From Clostridia bacterium (GTDB taxonomy: Bacteria > Bacillota_A > Clostridia > Oscillospirales > CAG-272): a DNA stretch of 21,730 nt. Shown here piece by piece: positions 21,530 to 21,730 of this stretch. Position 1 is the first letter of the stretch; each line of letters opens with the position of its first letter. Location: positions 1-21,730 of the forward strand of contig JAFVYX010000061.1 in NCBI GenBank assembly GCA_017500625.1, read 5' to 3'. The position numbers and the translations under genes are program-made. The notes below the pieces were generated by a model. It made no database searches and was not told the origin of the DNA. It saw only the letters and a program-made list of their open reading frames with translations.

Positions 21530-21730
21530 TCAATACTTTTCGAGAATGCGTTCGGCTTCTTTTGTCAAAAGAGAGAGCGTGCTTTCCAGAAGCGCTTGGT
21601 TGTCGGCCTCGACAAGCACGCGCAGACGCGGCTCCGTGCCCGAGGGGCGGATAAGCAGGCGCCCATGCGTACCGAGGAGGGCGGCGGCACGCTCACGGAG
21701 GGCGGACAGCTCCCCGTCGGTGGTGAGGGC
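21530..21730 (-). CDS. glmM: Phosphoglucosamine mutase-like, C-terminal end (partial)
   Basis: The last 66 codons of a hexose-phosphate mutase; the rest lies beyond the window. Translating the minus strand from the edge gives a reading frame that ends in ILEKY and TGA at 21530-21532. It contains [21 protein letters not shown], the phosphate-binding loop RPSGTEP of domain 4 in the alpha-D-phosphohexomutase family. GlmM (glucosamine-6-phosphate to glucosamine-1-phosphate, for UDP-GlcNAc and peptidoglycan) is the best fit, because RVxVEA follows the loop. Phosphomannomutase/phosphoglucomutase is not excluded. No clear terminator lies between it and the uxaC promoter. Confidence 0.8.
   Translation of the reverse strand, partial: ALTTDGELSALRERAAALLGTHGRLLIRPSGTEPRLRVLVEADNQALLESTLSLLTKEAERILEKY

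Overview
The window reads as chromosomal DNA of a GC-rich, fermentative gut-type Clostridia (Bacillota), most likely uncultured. This is an inference from several things. There are strong AGGAGG-type ribosome binding sites and textbook sigma-A promoters (TTGACA-like, 17-base spacer, TATAAT-like) in AT-rich gaps between GC-rich genes. The DUF1385-prmC pair, a 429-residue archaeal-type AspRS, a LacI regulator and a lipoprotein solute-binding protein also fit. I cannot name a genus. There are 15 complete protein genes and one partial one. I saw no tRNA, rRNA, CRISPR array, transposase or phage gene.

Region 1 (1-429) holds two nearly identical tandem copies of a palindromic element, each with a terminator hairpin, just past the 3' end of aspS. 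Region 2 (430-6997, all minus strand) is a housekeeping block in transcription order DUF1385 membrane protein, prmC, ddl, murI, rbfA, nrnA, aspS: release-factor methylation, D-amino-acid supply for peptidoglycan, ribosome maturation, nucleotide recycling and tRNA charging. aspS also has its own promoter. Region 3 (7123-9350) has a MalY/PatB-type C-S lyase on the plus strand facing a sugar-nucleotide-type nucleotidyltransferase on the minus strand, with a shared bidirectional terminator.

Region 4 (9400-17911) looks like a carbohydrate or surface region. It holds a lipoprotein solute-binding protein, an alpha/beta hydrolase of the acetyl-esterase kind, a LacI-type repressor, and a 1375-residue secreted protein made of two duplicated modules. 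Each has its own promoter, so they are separate transcription units. Region 5 (18046-19793, minus) is a two-gene operon: a PII-like regulator followed at 2 bases by a CPA2-type cation:proton antiporter, behind a structured leader of about 150 nt. Region 6 is uronate isomerase (uxaC) with its own promoter, then the 3' end of a phosphoglucosamine mutase-like gene that runs off the window.

The most unusual content is a family of six imperfect-palindrome intergenic elements (two at 1-420, three in tandem at about 12307-12614, one at 19853-19998). They share nested hairpins around a core GGCGTAY / RTACGYC whose paired positions co-vary between copies, and have terminal inverted repeats. They sit only at gene 3' ends. 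In two cases (lacI, uxaC) the TGA stop codon is the outermost triplet of the element. I do not recognise the family.
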